Notes under the pieces: generated by a model
Told to the model about the DNA's origin: nothing
Database searches by the model: none
What the model saw: the letters and a program-made list of their open reading frames with translations, nothing else
In this document: piece by piece, positions 1 through 5,228 of the stretch
How positions within the stretch are numbered: position 1 is the stretch's first letter
Layout of the letters: every line of letters begins with the position of its first letter
Made by a program: the position numbers and the translations under genes
Assembly: GCA_015654715.1 (NCBI GenBank)
Contig: JAATGK010000053.1
Coordinates: 1 to 5,228 of the forward strand
Origin: Alphaproteobacteria bacterium
GTDB lineage: Bacteria > Pseudomonadota > Alphaproteobacteria > Micropepsales > Micropepsaceae
DNA: 5,228 nucleotides
Direction of reading: 5' to 3'

Positions 1-1
1 C

Positions 2-616
2 GACGAACGGCCTTATTGGATCAGCGAACATACCTTCACCTTCGTGCTCGAAAAGGTGCGCGCGCACGGCGCCCGGCTTACCATCGACGATGGCAACGAC
101 AGCGACGCGCGGATCGCCCTGCCGCTGCTGGTGAAAGCCGGCCTCAAGGCCGCGTTCTTCATTCCGTCGGATCGTATCGGCACGCCCGGTTATGTCACCG
201 AGTCTGATGTTCGCGACCTGCACGAAGCCGGCATGGAAATCGGCTCGCACGGCTGCGCCCATCTGAACTGGCTCGCGACCAGCGATGCCGACATCGCCAG
301 CGATGTGACGCAATCGGTCGAGCGGCTGGCGCGGATCATCGCTGCGCCGGTGCGCTCGGTGGCGATTCCTTTTGGCCATTGCGATCGCCGTGTGCTCGGC
401 GTGTTGCGCCAACTCGGGATCGGACGCGTCTATTCGAGCTTTCGCGGGCCCGATGTCGAAAGCGCGTGGCTGGCGCGGCGCGACTGCATCATGGCGGATA
501 TGGGCCCCGGCGAAATCAACGAAATCTTCACGCGCAAGCCCGCCGCGGCCGAAGCCGCGCTTAATCTCCTACGGATCTGGCGGCGCACCGGCAATGCCGC
601 GTTGTGGGCGGCCTGA
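2..616 (+). CDS. Polysaccharide deacetylase (NodB-homology) family protein, 5'-truncated
   Basis: This is the C-terminal 204 codons of a gene whose start lies before the window; the open frame runs from base 2 to a TGA at 614-616. The GTG at 44 is internal (a Val in FTFVLEK) and not a start. Family hallmarks in order, numbered from the first visible codon: TIDDG at 27-31 (motif 1, catalytic and metal-binding Asp pair), AAFFIP at 50-55 (core strand), SHGCAH at 82-87 (motif 2, metal-binding His83 and His87) and AIPFGHCD at 121-128 (motif 3 region). Known members remove N- or O-acetyl groups from cell-wall or exported glycans using a divalent metal. The substrate here cannot be read from sequence. 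The Ser/Thr usual after the first motif-2 His is Gly. The C-terminus is a basic helix without a membrane anchor; any signal peptide would lie outside the window. The gene ends two bases from a convergent esterase gene. Confidence 0.85.
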   Translation, partial: DERPYWISEHTFTFVLEKVRAHGARLTIDDGNDSDARIALPLLVKAGLKAAFFIPSDRIGTPGYVTESDVRDLHEAGMEIGSHGCAHLNWLATSDADIASDVTQSVERLARIIAAPVRSVAIPFGHCDRRVLGVLRQLGIGRVYSSFRGPDVESAWLARRDCIMADMGPGEINEIFTRKPAAAEAALNLLRIWRRTGNAALWAA

Positions 617-618
617 CC

Positions 619-1554
619 CTATTGCAGACGAAAGCCGCTTTTCAGCGCCTTGGCCGCAACCACCAGCGCCTCGCGCGCCTGCGGCAGTACGGCTTGGTAG
701 AGTATGAAATTGTGAATCACGCCGGGCCAGTCAACCAGCGAAACCTCCACCCCGGCCGCACGCATCTTTTCGACATACGCGAGGCCTTCGTCATGCAGCG
801 GATCGCACTCGGCCAGCATCACGAAGGTGGGCGGCAATCCGGCGAGTTTGCCCGCGTTCAGCGGCGAGACGCGCGGATCGCTCCATTTTTCTTTCGGCGC
901 ATAGAGGCCGTAACAATATTCGAGCCCGTCTTGGTCGAGATTGAAGCCTGCGCCATACGCCGTCAGCGACGGGAAGGTGGAACCGAGCTGGGTCACCGGA
1001 AAGAGCAGCATCTGCAGCACAATGTGCGGCTCGCCCGCAGTGGTCGCGAGTTGGCAAGCCACAGCCGCCAGATTGGCACCGGCGGAATCCCCGCCGACCG
1101 CTGTGCGGTTGGGATCGATGCCGAGTGTGGCGGCATTGGTCTCGATCCACGCAACCGCCGCGGCCGCATCCTCCACCGCGGCCGGGAACGGATTTTCCGG
1201 AGCGCGACGGTAATCGACCGCAATGACGCGGCAGCTCGCTTCGGCCGCGAGAAAGCGGCACGTCGCTTCATAGGCCTCAAAATCGCCGTGCCGGAAGGCG
1301 CCGCCGTGGAAATAGATCAGTGCCGGCAACGCCTCGCCGCCCGCCGCAACCGGGGTATAAATCCTGAGCGCCATCGCGCCGCCCGGCCCAGGCATAGTGA
1401 CCGTCTCGACTCGGCCGACCGGCACATCTTTGGCGCCGTAGGTTCTCACCATGGACGAAAAGCGGGAACGCGCCTCGTCCGGGGTCACCTCCCAGGCCTT
1501 GGGCCGAGGGGGAAGCGAAACGAGAAACGCCCGCACCAGAGGATCGAGAGGCAT
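619..1554 (-). CDS. Alpha/beta hydrolase, hormone-sensitive-lipase-type (family IV) esterase
   Basis: A 311-residue carboxylic-ester hydrolase, the usual length for bacterial HSL-type esterases. The oxyanion-hole motif HGGAF is at 83-87, preceded by the strand ALIYF. The nucleophile elbow GDSAG is at 155-159, with Ser157 as nucleophile. The triad is completed by Asp251 in ECDPLHDEG and His281 in GVIHNF. DYRRAPENPFPAA (114-126) is also typical of the family. There is no signal peptide, so the enzyme is probably cytoplasmic; family members cleave short-chain acyl esters, but the natural substrate is unknown. The ATG at 1554 is chosen because AAGAG lies five bases upstream and the protein then begins MPLDPLVRAFL, a normal start for this family. 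An in-frame TTG at 1611 would add 19 residues but has no Shine-Dalgarno sequence. The gene lies downstream of the small gene at 1616-1828 on the same strand and is probably co-transcribed with it. It converges on the deacetylase gene. Confidence 0.9.
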   Translation of the reverse strand: MPLDPLVRAFLVSLPPRPKAWEVTPDEARSRFSSMVRTYGAKDVPVGRVETVTMPGPGGAMALRIYTPVAAGGEALPALIYFHGGAFRHGDFEAYEATCRFLAAEASCRVIAVDYRRAPENPFPAAVEDAAAAVAWIETNAATLGIDPNRTAVGGDSAGANLAAVACQLATTAGEPHIVLQMLLFPVTQLGSTFPSLTAYGAGFNLDQDGLEYCYGLYAPKEKWSDPRVSPLNAGKLAGLPPTFVMLAECDPLHDEGLAYVEKMRAAGVEVSLVDWPGVIHNFILYQAVLPQAREALVVAAKALKSGFRLQ

Positions 1555-1615
1555 GGTCGCTCTTGGGATAAACCGCGCCACAGTCTCACCGGTTCGCGGC
1601 GCACCGCGCAACTGG

Positions 1616-1828
1616 TTATTGAATGGAAGGCTCGTTGTCCGGGTCCAAGCCGCGCAAGATCACGTCATCGACCAGAATCGACAGGGCGAACCAGAGCTGG
1701 GCACGGTCGGATTGGCCTTCACCGTCCAGCGTCCGGTAGGCCCGCTGGGCATAGGCGTGCGCCAGCAAGCCGTGTTCCGCGGCCAGTTCTCCGGCTAATT
1801 GGCACAAATGATGAGCGGAAATGGCCAT
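1616..1828 (-). CDS. Small conserved-looking protein of unknown function (70 aa)
   Basis: I do not recognise a named family. The 70-residue product starts MAISAHHLCQLAGELAAEHG and is rich in Ala, Leu and charged residues, consistent with a small soluble helical protein. A helical N-terminal half (residues 8-33) is followed by an acidic stretch (DGEGQSDRAQ) and a second predicted helix, LWFALSILVDDVILRG. No signal peptide, transmembrane segment or metal-binding cysteine cluster is visible; there is one Cys. The start is an ATG at 1828 with a GAAGG about ten bases upstream. The stop is 61 bases before the preferred esterase start, and no terminator is seen between, so the two genes probably share a transcript. 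The balanced composition, and the poor, Arg-rich translations of the overlapping frames, support this as the real reading frame. It could be a small adaptor or regulator, but nothing in the sequence shows a function. Confidence 0.6.
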   Translation of the reverse strand: MAISAHHLCQLAGELAAEHGLLAHAYAQRAYRTLDGEGQSDRAQLWFALSILVDDVILRGLDPDNEPSIQ

Positions 1829-1978
1829 CCCAAAGGCGCCTTCTCGCGGTTATTGCCGATTGGACCACGGACGGGTAAGCACTCGGTTAAGAAATTTGAA
1901 CGGAAATTGCTGGAAACTACACCGGCCTACCGTTATATATAAATATTCCGGCAAACAACCGGGATTTGTGGAACCAAA
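1829..1978. promoter_or_regulatory. Divergent intergenic region upstream of the small gene/esterase unit and the coaBC operon
   Basis: This 150-base gap is the only sizeable non-coding stretch in the window and separates two gene groups pointing away from each other. It is clearly richer in A and T than the flanking genes, most of all at 1933-1948. Promoters for both directions must lie here or inside the flanking genes. I see no clear sigma-70 pair for the minus-strand unit, no strong operator palindrome and no riboswitch-like fold. Confidence 0.55.
1911..1939 (+). promoter_or_regulatory. Candidate sigma-70-like promoter for the coaBC operon
   Basis: TGGAAA at 1911-1916 (four of six matches to TTGACA) is separated by 17 bases from TATATA at 1934-1939. 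That would place the start of transcription around 1945-1948 and leave a leader of about 30 bases before the coaBC ATG. The call rests on hexamer matching and on its position in the most AT-rich patch. An overlapping TATAAA at 1938-1943 has no good partner at -35. Confidence 0.3.
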
Positions 1979-3169
1979 ATGTCCAAAAGCATCTTGTTGA
2001 TCATCGGCGGCGGAATTGCCGCCTATAAAAGCCTCGATCTGATCCGCCGGGCCAAGGAGCACGGTATCGACTCGCGCACCATCATCACCAAAGCCGGCAC
2101 CGAACTCGTGACTCCGCTGACCGTTTCGGCCCTCTCCGGCTACAAGGCGCACACGGACATGTTCGATCTCGGCAATGAAGCCGAGATGGGCCACATCCAG
2201 CTGACGCGCGTGGTCGATCTGGTCGTGGTGGCACCCGCCACTGCCAATCTGATTGCGCAGGCCGCCAACGGGCTTGCCAGCGATCTGGCATCGACCTCGC
2301 TGCTGGCCACCGACAAGCCGGTGCTGATGGCGCCTGCCATGAACGTGCGGATGTGGAACCATCCGGCCACGCAGCGCAATTTGGCCCGGCTGAAAGCGGA
2401 CGGCGTGCATTTCGTCGGACCCAACGACGGCGCCATGGCTTGTAACGAATACGGGCCGGGACGCATGGCCGAGCCGCTCGAAATCCTGGCGGCAATCGAA
2501 GCGCTGATCCTGGGGCCGCAGCCGCTCAAAGGCCTCAAAGCGCTGGTGACGGCGGGACCGACGCATGAGCCGCTCGATCCGGTGCGTTTCCTCGGCAACC
2601 GCTCGTCGGGCAAGCAGGGATATGCCATCGCCGCAGCGCTGGCCGCGGCTGGGGCCGAGACGACGCTGATCTCCGGCCCGGTTGCGCTGACGCCGCCTGC
2701 CGGCGTGAAGTTGATCAAGGTCGAGACGGCGCGCGAAATGCTGGCGGCGACGGATTGTGCTTTGCCGGTCGACGTCGCCGTGTTCACCGCCGCGGTGGCC
2801 GATTGGCGGCCGGAAGACATCGCCAGCGGCAAGATCAAGAAAACTGCCGGTCCGCCGCCAGCCATCAAGCTGACGACCAATCCCGATATTCTCGCCAGCG
2901 TTTCCCGCGCCGCACAGCGGCCGCGTCTGGTCATCGGCTTTGCCGCCGAAACCGGCGACGTCGTTGCCCAAGCGATCCAGAAGCGGTCGAAAAAGGAATG
3001 CGACTGGATCATCGCCAACGATGTCAGCCACGGCGTCTTCGGTGCCGACCGCAACAAGGTTTTTGTGATCAGCGCCGACGGCCACGAGGAATGGCCCGAA
3101 ATGGAAAAGCACGACATTGCGACCCGTCTGGTGGCGCGGATCGCCAAGGCGCTGGAGACGGCGGCATGA
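1979..3169 (+). CDS. coaBC: Bifunctional phosphopantothenoylcysteine decarboxylase / phosphopantothenate-cysteine ligase
   Basis: A fused CoaBC (Dfp) protein of 396 residues, the usual full length. The C-terminal CoaB domain joins L-cysteine to 4'-phosphopantothenate using CTP. The N-terminal flavoprotein domain CoaC then decarboxylates the product to 4'-phosphopantetheine, in the cytoplasm. CoaC domain, about 1-180: [11 protein letters not shown] at 10-20 (flavin-binding start), catalytic His72 in GHIQLTR, APATAN at 85-90, PAMNVRMW at 119-126 with the conserved Asn122, and Cys155 followed by GPGRMAEP at 159-166 (substrate flap). CoaB domain, about 185-396: [20 protein letters not shown] at 191-210, with the conserved Asn207, then AAVADWRP at 271-278, the lysine motif KIKK at 285-288 and TTNPDIL at 299-305. 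The start ATG at 1979 gives the canonical N-terminus [12 protein letters not shown]; only a weak GGA lies upstream. It is the first gene of a presumed operon, and its TGA overlaps the dut start. Confidence 0.96.
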   Translation: MSKSILLIIGGGIAAYKSLDLIRRAKEHGIDSRTIITKAGTELVTPLTVSALSGYKAHTDMFDLGNEAEMGHIQLTRVVDLVVVAPATANLIAQAANGLASDLASTSLLATDKPVLMAPAMNVRMWNHPATQRNLARLKADGVHFVGPNDGAMACNEYGPGRMAEPLEILAAIEALILGPQPLKGLKALVTAGPTHEPLDPVRFLGNRSSGKQGYAIAAALAAAGAETTLISGPVALTPPAGVKLIKVETAREMLAATDCALPVDVAVFTAAVADWRPEDIASGKIKKTAGPPPAIKLTTNPDILASVSRAAQRPRLVIGFAAETGDVVAQAIQKRSKKECDWIIANDVSHGVFGADRNKVFVISADGHEEWPEMEKHDIATRLVARIAKALETAA

Positions 3170-3615
3170 AACTTTCCATTCTCCGCCTGCCCCATGCTTT
3201 GGATTTGCCGCCGCCGTGTTATGCCACCGTTGGTTCAGCCGGGCTCGATCTGCTCGCCGCTGTCGACGCCGAGATCGACCTGGCGCCCGGCGAGCGCAAA
3301 TTGGTGCCGACCGGTATCGCCATCGCCCTGCCCGTCGGCTTTGAAGCGCAAGTGCGGCCGCGTTCGGGCTTGGCGCTCAAGCACGGTATCACCCTCATCA
3401 ACGCGCCCGGCACGATCGACAGCGATTACCGCGGCGAAATCAAATGCCCGATGATCAATCACGGCGACAAAATCTTCCGCATTAGCCGCGGCATGAAGAT
3501 CGCCCAAATGATCATCGCCCGCCACGAAATTGCCGAGCTGGAGGAAGTTTCCGAACTTCCCGACAGCGCACGCGGCACCGGCGGCTTTGGCTCCACTGGA
3601 ACCCATCATCGGTAA
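3166..3615 (+). CDS. dut: Deoxyuridine 5'-triphosphate nucleotidohydrolase (dUTPase)
   Basis: A trimeric-type dUTPase of 149 residues, the standard bacterial length. It hydrolyses dUTP to dUMP and pyrophosphate with Mg2+, keeping uracil out of DNA and supplying dUMP for thymidylate synthesis. All five family motifs are present in order: motif 1 [10 protein letters not shown] at 20-29; motif 2 RPRSGLA at 64-70; motif 3 [11 protein letters not shown] at 82-92, with Asp85 at the position of the water-activating Asp and Tyr88 excluding ribose; motif 4 [10 protein letters not shown] at 108-117; and the C-terminal motif 5 [10 protein letters not shown] at 136-145, with Phe141 expected to stack on the uracil. 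The ATG at 3166 overlaps the coaBC stop as ATGA, and GGAG sits eight bases upstream, so translation is probably coupled to coaBC. Five bases separate its stop from the next gene. The protein looks intact. Confidence 0.96.
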   Translation: MKLSILRLPHALDLPPPCYATVGSAGLDLLAAVDAEIDLAPGERKLVPTGIAIALPVGFEAQVRPRSGLALKHGITLINAPGTIDSDYRGEIKCPMINHGDKIFRISRGMKIAQMIIARHEIAELEEVSELPDSARGTGGFGSTGTHHR

Positions 3616-3620
3616 AAACC

Positions 3621-4070
3621 ATGCTCAGACTGTCACGCAAAACTCTTCTGGCCCTCGAAGCTGTGATCGACATCGCCTTCAATGCGCGGCCCGAACCCGT
3701 CCAGGCCAAGGAAATCACCGCCCGCCAAGGCGTTCCACAACGCTATCTCGAACAGGTGATGCAGCAACTCGTGCGCGCCGGCATCCTGAAAGGCGTGCGC
3801 GGACCCCGCGGCGGCTATCGCCTCGCCAAGGAGCGGCGGCGCATTTCGGTCGGCGACATCGTGCGCGCGGCGGAACTCGCCGAAGACGAGAGCACCGAGG
3901 AGGTGCTGCCGAAGTCCGAACTCGGCGCCCGCATCGTGACGCCGTTCATCCAAACACTGCAGGAAGAGCTGATGGCCCGTTTGGAGGCCATAAGCGTTGA
4001 AGACCTGTGTCAGAAGGCGCGCGCCGCTGGCGTCACCGCCGACGACCACACAGCGGACTTCACGATTTAA
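3621..4070 (+). CDS. Rrf2-family transcriptional regulator lacking the Fe-S cluster cysteines
   Basis: A 149-residue Rrf2-family DNA-binding protein. The N-terminus [20 protein letters not shown] is the typical first helix. A winged helix-turn-helix follows, with [20 protein letters not shown] (29-48) as the recognition region, then [20 protein letters not shown] (50-69), carrying the diagnostic wing GPRGGYRLA, and [11 protein letters not shown] (75-85). The region after residue 85, where IscR, NsrR and RirA carry three clustered cysteines, contains none. The only cysteine is Cys130, near the C-terminus. It therefore probably does not bind a cluster in the classical way and more closely resembles CymR of Firmicutes, which controls cysteine metabolism by interaction with CysK. 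The neighbouring cysK, 22 bases downstream, fits such a role, but that is inference. The start is set by family alignment; the Shine-Dalgarno sequence is weak, so translation may depend on dut upstream. Confidence 0.9.
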   Translation: MLRLSRKTLLALEAVIDIAFNARPEPVQAKEITARQGVPQRYLEQVMQQLVRAGILKGVRGPRGGYRLAKERRRISVGDIVRAAELAEDESTEEVLPKSELGARIVTPFIQTLQEELMARLEAISVEDLCQKARAAGVTADDHTADFTI

Positions 4071-4080
4071 AAAATCAAAA

Positions 4081-4087
4081 AAGGGAG
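4081..4087 (+). promoter_or_regulatory. Strong ribosome binding site of cysK
   Basis: AAGGGAG lies five bases before the ATG at 4093, inside a short A-rich spacer (4071-4092) between the regulator and cysK. It is the strongest Shine-Dalgarno sequence in the plus-strand cluster. It decides the cysK start against an upstream in-frame TTG at 3997, which lies inside the regulator gene. The 22-base gap is too short for a complete promoter. Confidence 0.75.
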
Positions 4088-4092
4088 AAACC

Positions 4093-5052
4093 ATGACGGA
4101 CCGCAAGCCCGGCCGCGGCCGGATTTTCAATTCGATTACCGAAACCATCGGTGACACGCCGCTGGTGCGCCTGAGGCGCCTGCCGGCCGAATACGGCGTC
4201 AAAGCAGACATTCTCCTCAAGCTCGAATTCTTCAATCCACTGGCGTCGGTCAAAGACCGCATCGGCGTCTCGATGATCGAGGCGCTCGAACACCAAGGCA
4301 AGATTTCGCCGACGAAGACCATCCTGGTCGAACCGACCAGCGGCAATACCGGCATCGCACTCGCCTTCGTCGCTGCCGCCAAAGGCTACCACCTCAAGCT
4401 CGTCATGCCGGAATCGATGTCGATCGAACGGCGCAAGATGCTCGCCTTCCTCGGCGCCGAACTGGTGCTGACGGAAGCCGCGAAAGGCATGAAGGGCGCC
4501 ATCGCCAAGGCGCGAGAGATCGTGGCCACGAACCCCGACGCGATCATGCCGCAACAATTCGAGAACCCCGCCAATCCCGATATTCATCGCCGCACCACCG
4601 CCGAAGAAATCTGGAACGATACCGCCGGCAAGGTCGACGCGGTGATTTCCGGCGTCGGTACCGGCGGCACCATCACCGGCATCGGTCAATTCCTGAAGGC
4701 CAAGAAGCCGGACGTGAAGATGATCGCGGTCGAGCCGGAAGATTCCCCGGTCCTGTCGGGGGGGCTGCCCGGCCCGCACAAGATCCAAGGCCTCGGCGCC
4801 GGCTTCGTGCCGGCGGTGCTTGATCGCAGCCTCATCGACGAGGTGGTGACGATCTCAAACGAGACGGCGTTCGAGACCTCGCGCAAACTGGCGCGCAGCG
4901 AAGGCATTCCCGCCGGCATATCGTCGGGCGCCGCGATGGCGGCGGCATTTGAAGTCGGCGACCGCCCCGAAATGGCGGGCAAGACCATCGTCGTGATCAT
5001 CCCCTCCTTTGCCGAGCGCTATCTTTCCAACGCGTTGTTCGAAGGGCTCTAG
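4093..5052 (+). CDS. cysK: Cysteine synthase A (O-acetylserine sulfhydrylase)
   Basis: A PLP-dependent fold-type II enzyme of 319 residues, in the normal range for CysK. It makes L-cysteine and acetate from O-acetyl-L-serine and sulfide in the cytoplasm. Visible motifs: [11 protein letters not shown] at 17-27; [15 protein letters not shown] at 44-58, with Lys54 forming the Schiff base; the substrate loop PTSGNTG at 81-87; [10 protein letters not shown] at 105-114; the PLP-phosphate glycine loop GVGTGGT at 187-193; [12 protein letters not shown] at 213-224; [11 protein letters not shown] at 230-240; and GISSGAAM at 275-282, where Ser278 is expected to contact the pyridine nitrogen. There is no C-terminal CBS domain, so it is not a cystathionine beta-synthase fusion. 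CysM (thiosulfate-using) is less likely given these motifs. The first residues ([10 protein letters not shown]) form a short basic extension. It is the last gene of the presumed coaBC-dut-rrf2-cysK operon, and its TAG overlaps the stop of the convergent gene. Confidence 0.95.
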   Translation: MTDRKPGRGRIFNSITETIGDTPLVRLRRLPAEYGVKADILLKLEFFNPLASVKDRIGVSMIEALEHQGKISPTKTILVEPTSGNTGIALAFVAAAKGYHLKLVMPESMSIERRKMLAFLGAELVLTEAAKGMKGAIAKAREIVATNPDAIMPQQFENPANPDIHRRTTAEEIWNDTAGKVDAVISGVGTGGTITGIGQFLKAKKPDVKMIAVEPEDSPVLSGGLPGPHKIQGLGAGFVPAVLDRSLIDEVVTISNETAFETSRKLARSEGIPAGISSGAAMAAAFEVGDRPEMAGKTIVVIIPSFAERYLSNALFEGL

Positions 5053-5228
5053 AAATATAAGGCGAAGACGAGCGCCCAGCGGTCCTTCCATTGGGCGCCG
5101 TCACCGGCAGCATGATAAGCTCGTGGCGCAGCAGTTCGACGCTGCCGGCGTGGTGGATGATGCGCATCATGCGCGGCGCGCCGGAGTCGAGAGCCTCGTT
5201 CATCGCCTCGAGGCGGACCCGGAATTCC
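5049..5228 (-). CDS. C-terminal part of an unidentified protein, possibly PAS-like, with an apparent frameshift; truncated by the window edge
   Basis: Two minus-strand frames together look like one protein end. From 5227 the frame reads [18 protein letters not shown] and continues through [18 protein letters not shown] to about 5102, with a balanced, protein-like composition. After that point it becomes low-quality (Arg/Ser-rich) and runs on, antisense to cysK, to 4997. In the frame ending at TAG 5051-5049, the last codons read [18 protein letters not shown] and look natural, while the earlier part of that frame is Arg/Pro-rich noise. Joining the two needs one extra base between about 5104 and 5085. 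The break may be a real mutation or a sequencing error. The pattern [10 protein letters not shown]......LVFALYF recalls the end of small PAS-type sensory proteins common in Alphaproteobacteria, but this family assignment is weak. Without the frameshift the alternative is a stop at 4997. Confidence 0.45.
   Translation of the reverse strand, partial: GIPGPPRGDERGSRLRRAAHDAHHPPRRQRRTAAPRAYHAAGDGAQWKDRWALVFALYF
5072..5098. repeat. Inverted repeat / potential stem-loop just after cysK
   Basis: GCGCCCA at 5072-5078 is exactly complementary to TGGGCGC at 5092-5098, with a 13-base loop. It begins 19 bases after the cysK stop and lies inside the end of the convergent minus-strand gene. No T-run follows on either strand, so it is not a standard intrinsic terminator. 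It could slow transcription or protect the 3' end of the mRNA, or it could be a by-product of the antisense codons for GAQW and RWA. Confidence 0.35.

Noticed and set aside
632..642. AAAGC-C-GCTTT palindrome near the deacetylase/esterase junction, considered as a terminator
   Set aside because: A one-base loop cannot form a hairpin and no T-run follows; it lies inside the esterase coding end.
604..1878. Long plus-strand open frame of 424 codons antisense to the esterase and small gene
   Set aside because: The translation is Arg/His-rich without domain motifs, while the opposite strand carries complete HGGAF, GDSAG and triad motifs. It is open because of the GC-rich codon bias.
1829..1978. 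Possible riboswitch, small RNA or short gene in the divergent intergenic region
   Set aside because: No extended base-paired structure, known aptamer core or short open frame with a ribosome binding site could be made out in these 150 bases.
1850..3112. Long minus-strand open frame of 420 codons antisense to coaBC
   Set aside because: The composition is rich in Arg, His, Gly and Asp with no recognisable motif, and the plus strand encodes an intact CoaBC with all key residues. A second minus-strand frame at 2140-3195 fails for the same reason.
3997..4092. Upstream TTG start that would lengthen cysK by 32 codons
   Set aside because: The extra segment ([14 protein letters not shown]...) is out-of-frame regulator sequence, and a strong AAGGGAG precedes the ATG at 4093.
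3633..4382. Minus-strand open frame of 249 codons spanning the Rrf2-cysK junction
   Set aside because: It crosses two well-supported plus-strand genes and shows no family resemblance.
4075..4788. Minus-strand open frame of 237 codons antisense to cysK
   Set aside because: It is a shadow of the cysK codons, with no motif and no credible start context.
5221..5228. GGAATTCC at the very end, which could be an EcoRI linker or cloning junction
   Set aside because: The bases are in frame with the minus-strand gene (EF before [11 protein letters not shown]) and read as natural coding sequence. The window edge may coincide with a cloning site, but nothing else supports vector sequence.

Overview
The window is GC-rich with a strong preference for G or C at third codon positions. 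It carries a compact set of housekeeping and accessory genes that looks like an alphaproteobacterial chromosome, most likely Hyphomicrobiales or a related order. This placement rests on composition, on the fused coaBC gene overlapping dut, and on the style of the deacetylase and Rrf2 proteins; no rRNA or tRNA is present to fix the taxon.

Layout. Positions 2-616 (+) hold the 3' part of a polysaccharide deacetylase (NodB-fold) gene that starts before the window. It meets, tail to tail with two bases between the stop codons, a minus-strand unit: an alpha/beta hydrolase of the hormone-sensitive-lipase type (619-1554) preceded by a small 70-codon gene of unknown function (1616-1828). A 150-base AT-richer region (1829-1978) separates that unit from a divergent plus-strand cluster and probably holds the promoters. 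The plus-strand cluster is coaBC (1979-3169), dut (3166-3615, ATGA overlap), an Rrf2-family regulator (3621-4070) and cysK (4093-5052). Its gaps are -4, 5 and 22 bases, so it reads as one operon. At the right edge a minus-strand gene (5049-5228, running out of the window) ends with a stop codon that overlaps the cysK stop in the palindrome CTAG. Its reading frame appears broken once near 5100.

How the genes fit together. CysK makes L-cysteine; CoaBC consumes L-cysteine to make 4'-phosphopantetheine for coenzyme A. The Rrf2 protein between them lacks the three-cysteine Fe-S cluster region and directly precedes cysK, which resembles the CymR type of cysteine regulator known in Firmicutes. Dut removes dUTP and is functionally separate, though coaBC-dut adjacency is familiar in proteobacteria. 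The deacetylase, esterase and small protein have no evident link to the operon.

No mobile element, CRISPR array, RNA gene or clearly new system was found. The items most worth a second look are the cysteine-poor Rrf2 regulator beside cysK, the cysteine/CoA operon, and the apparent frameshift at the right end.
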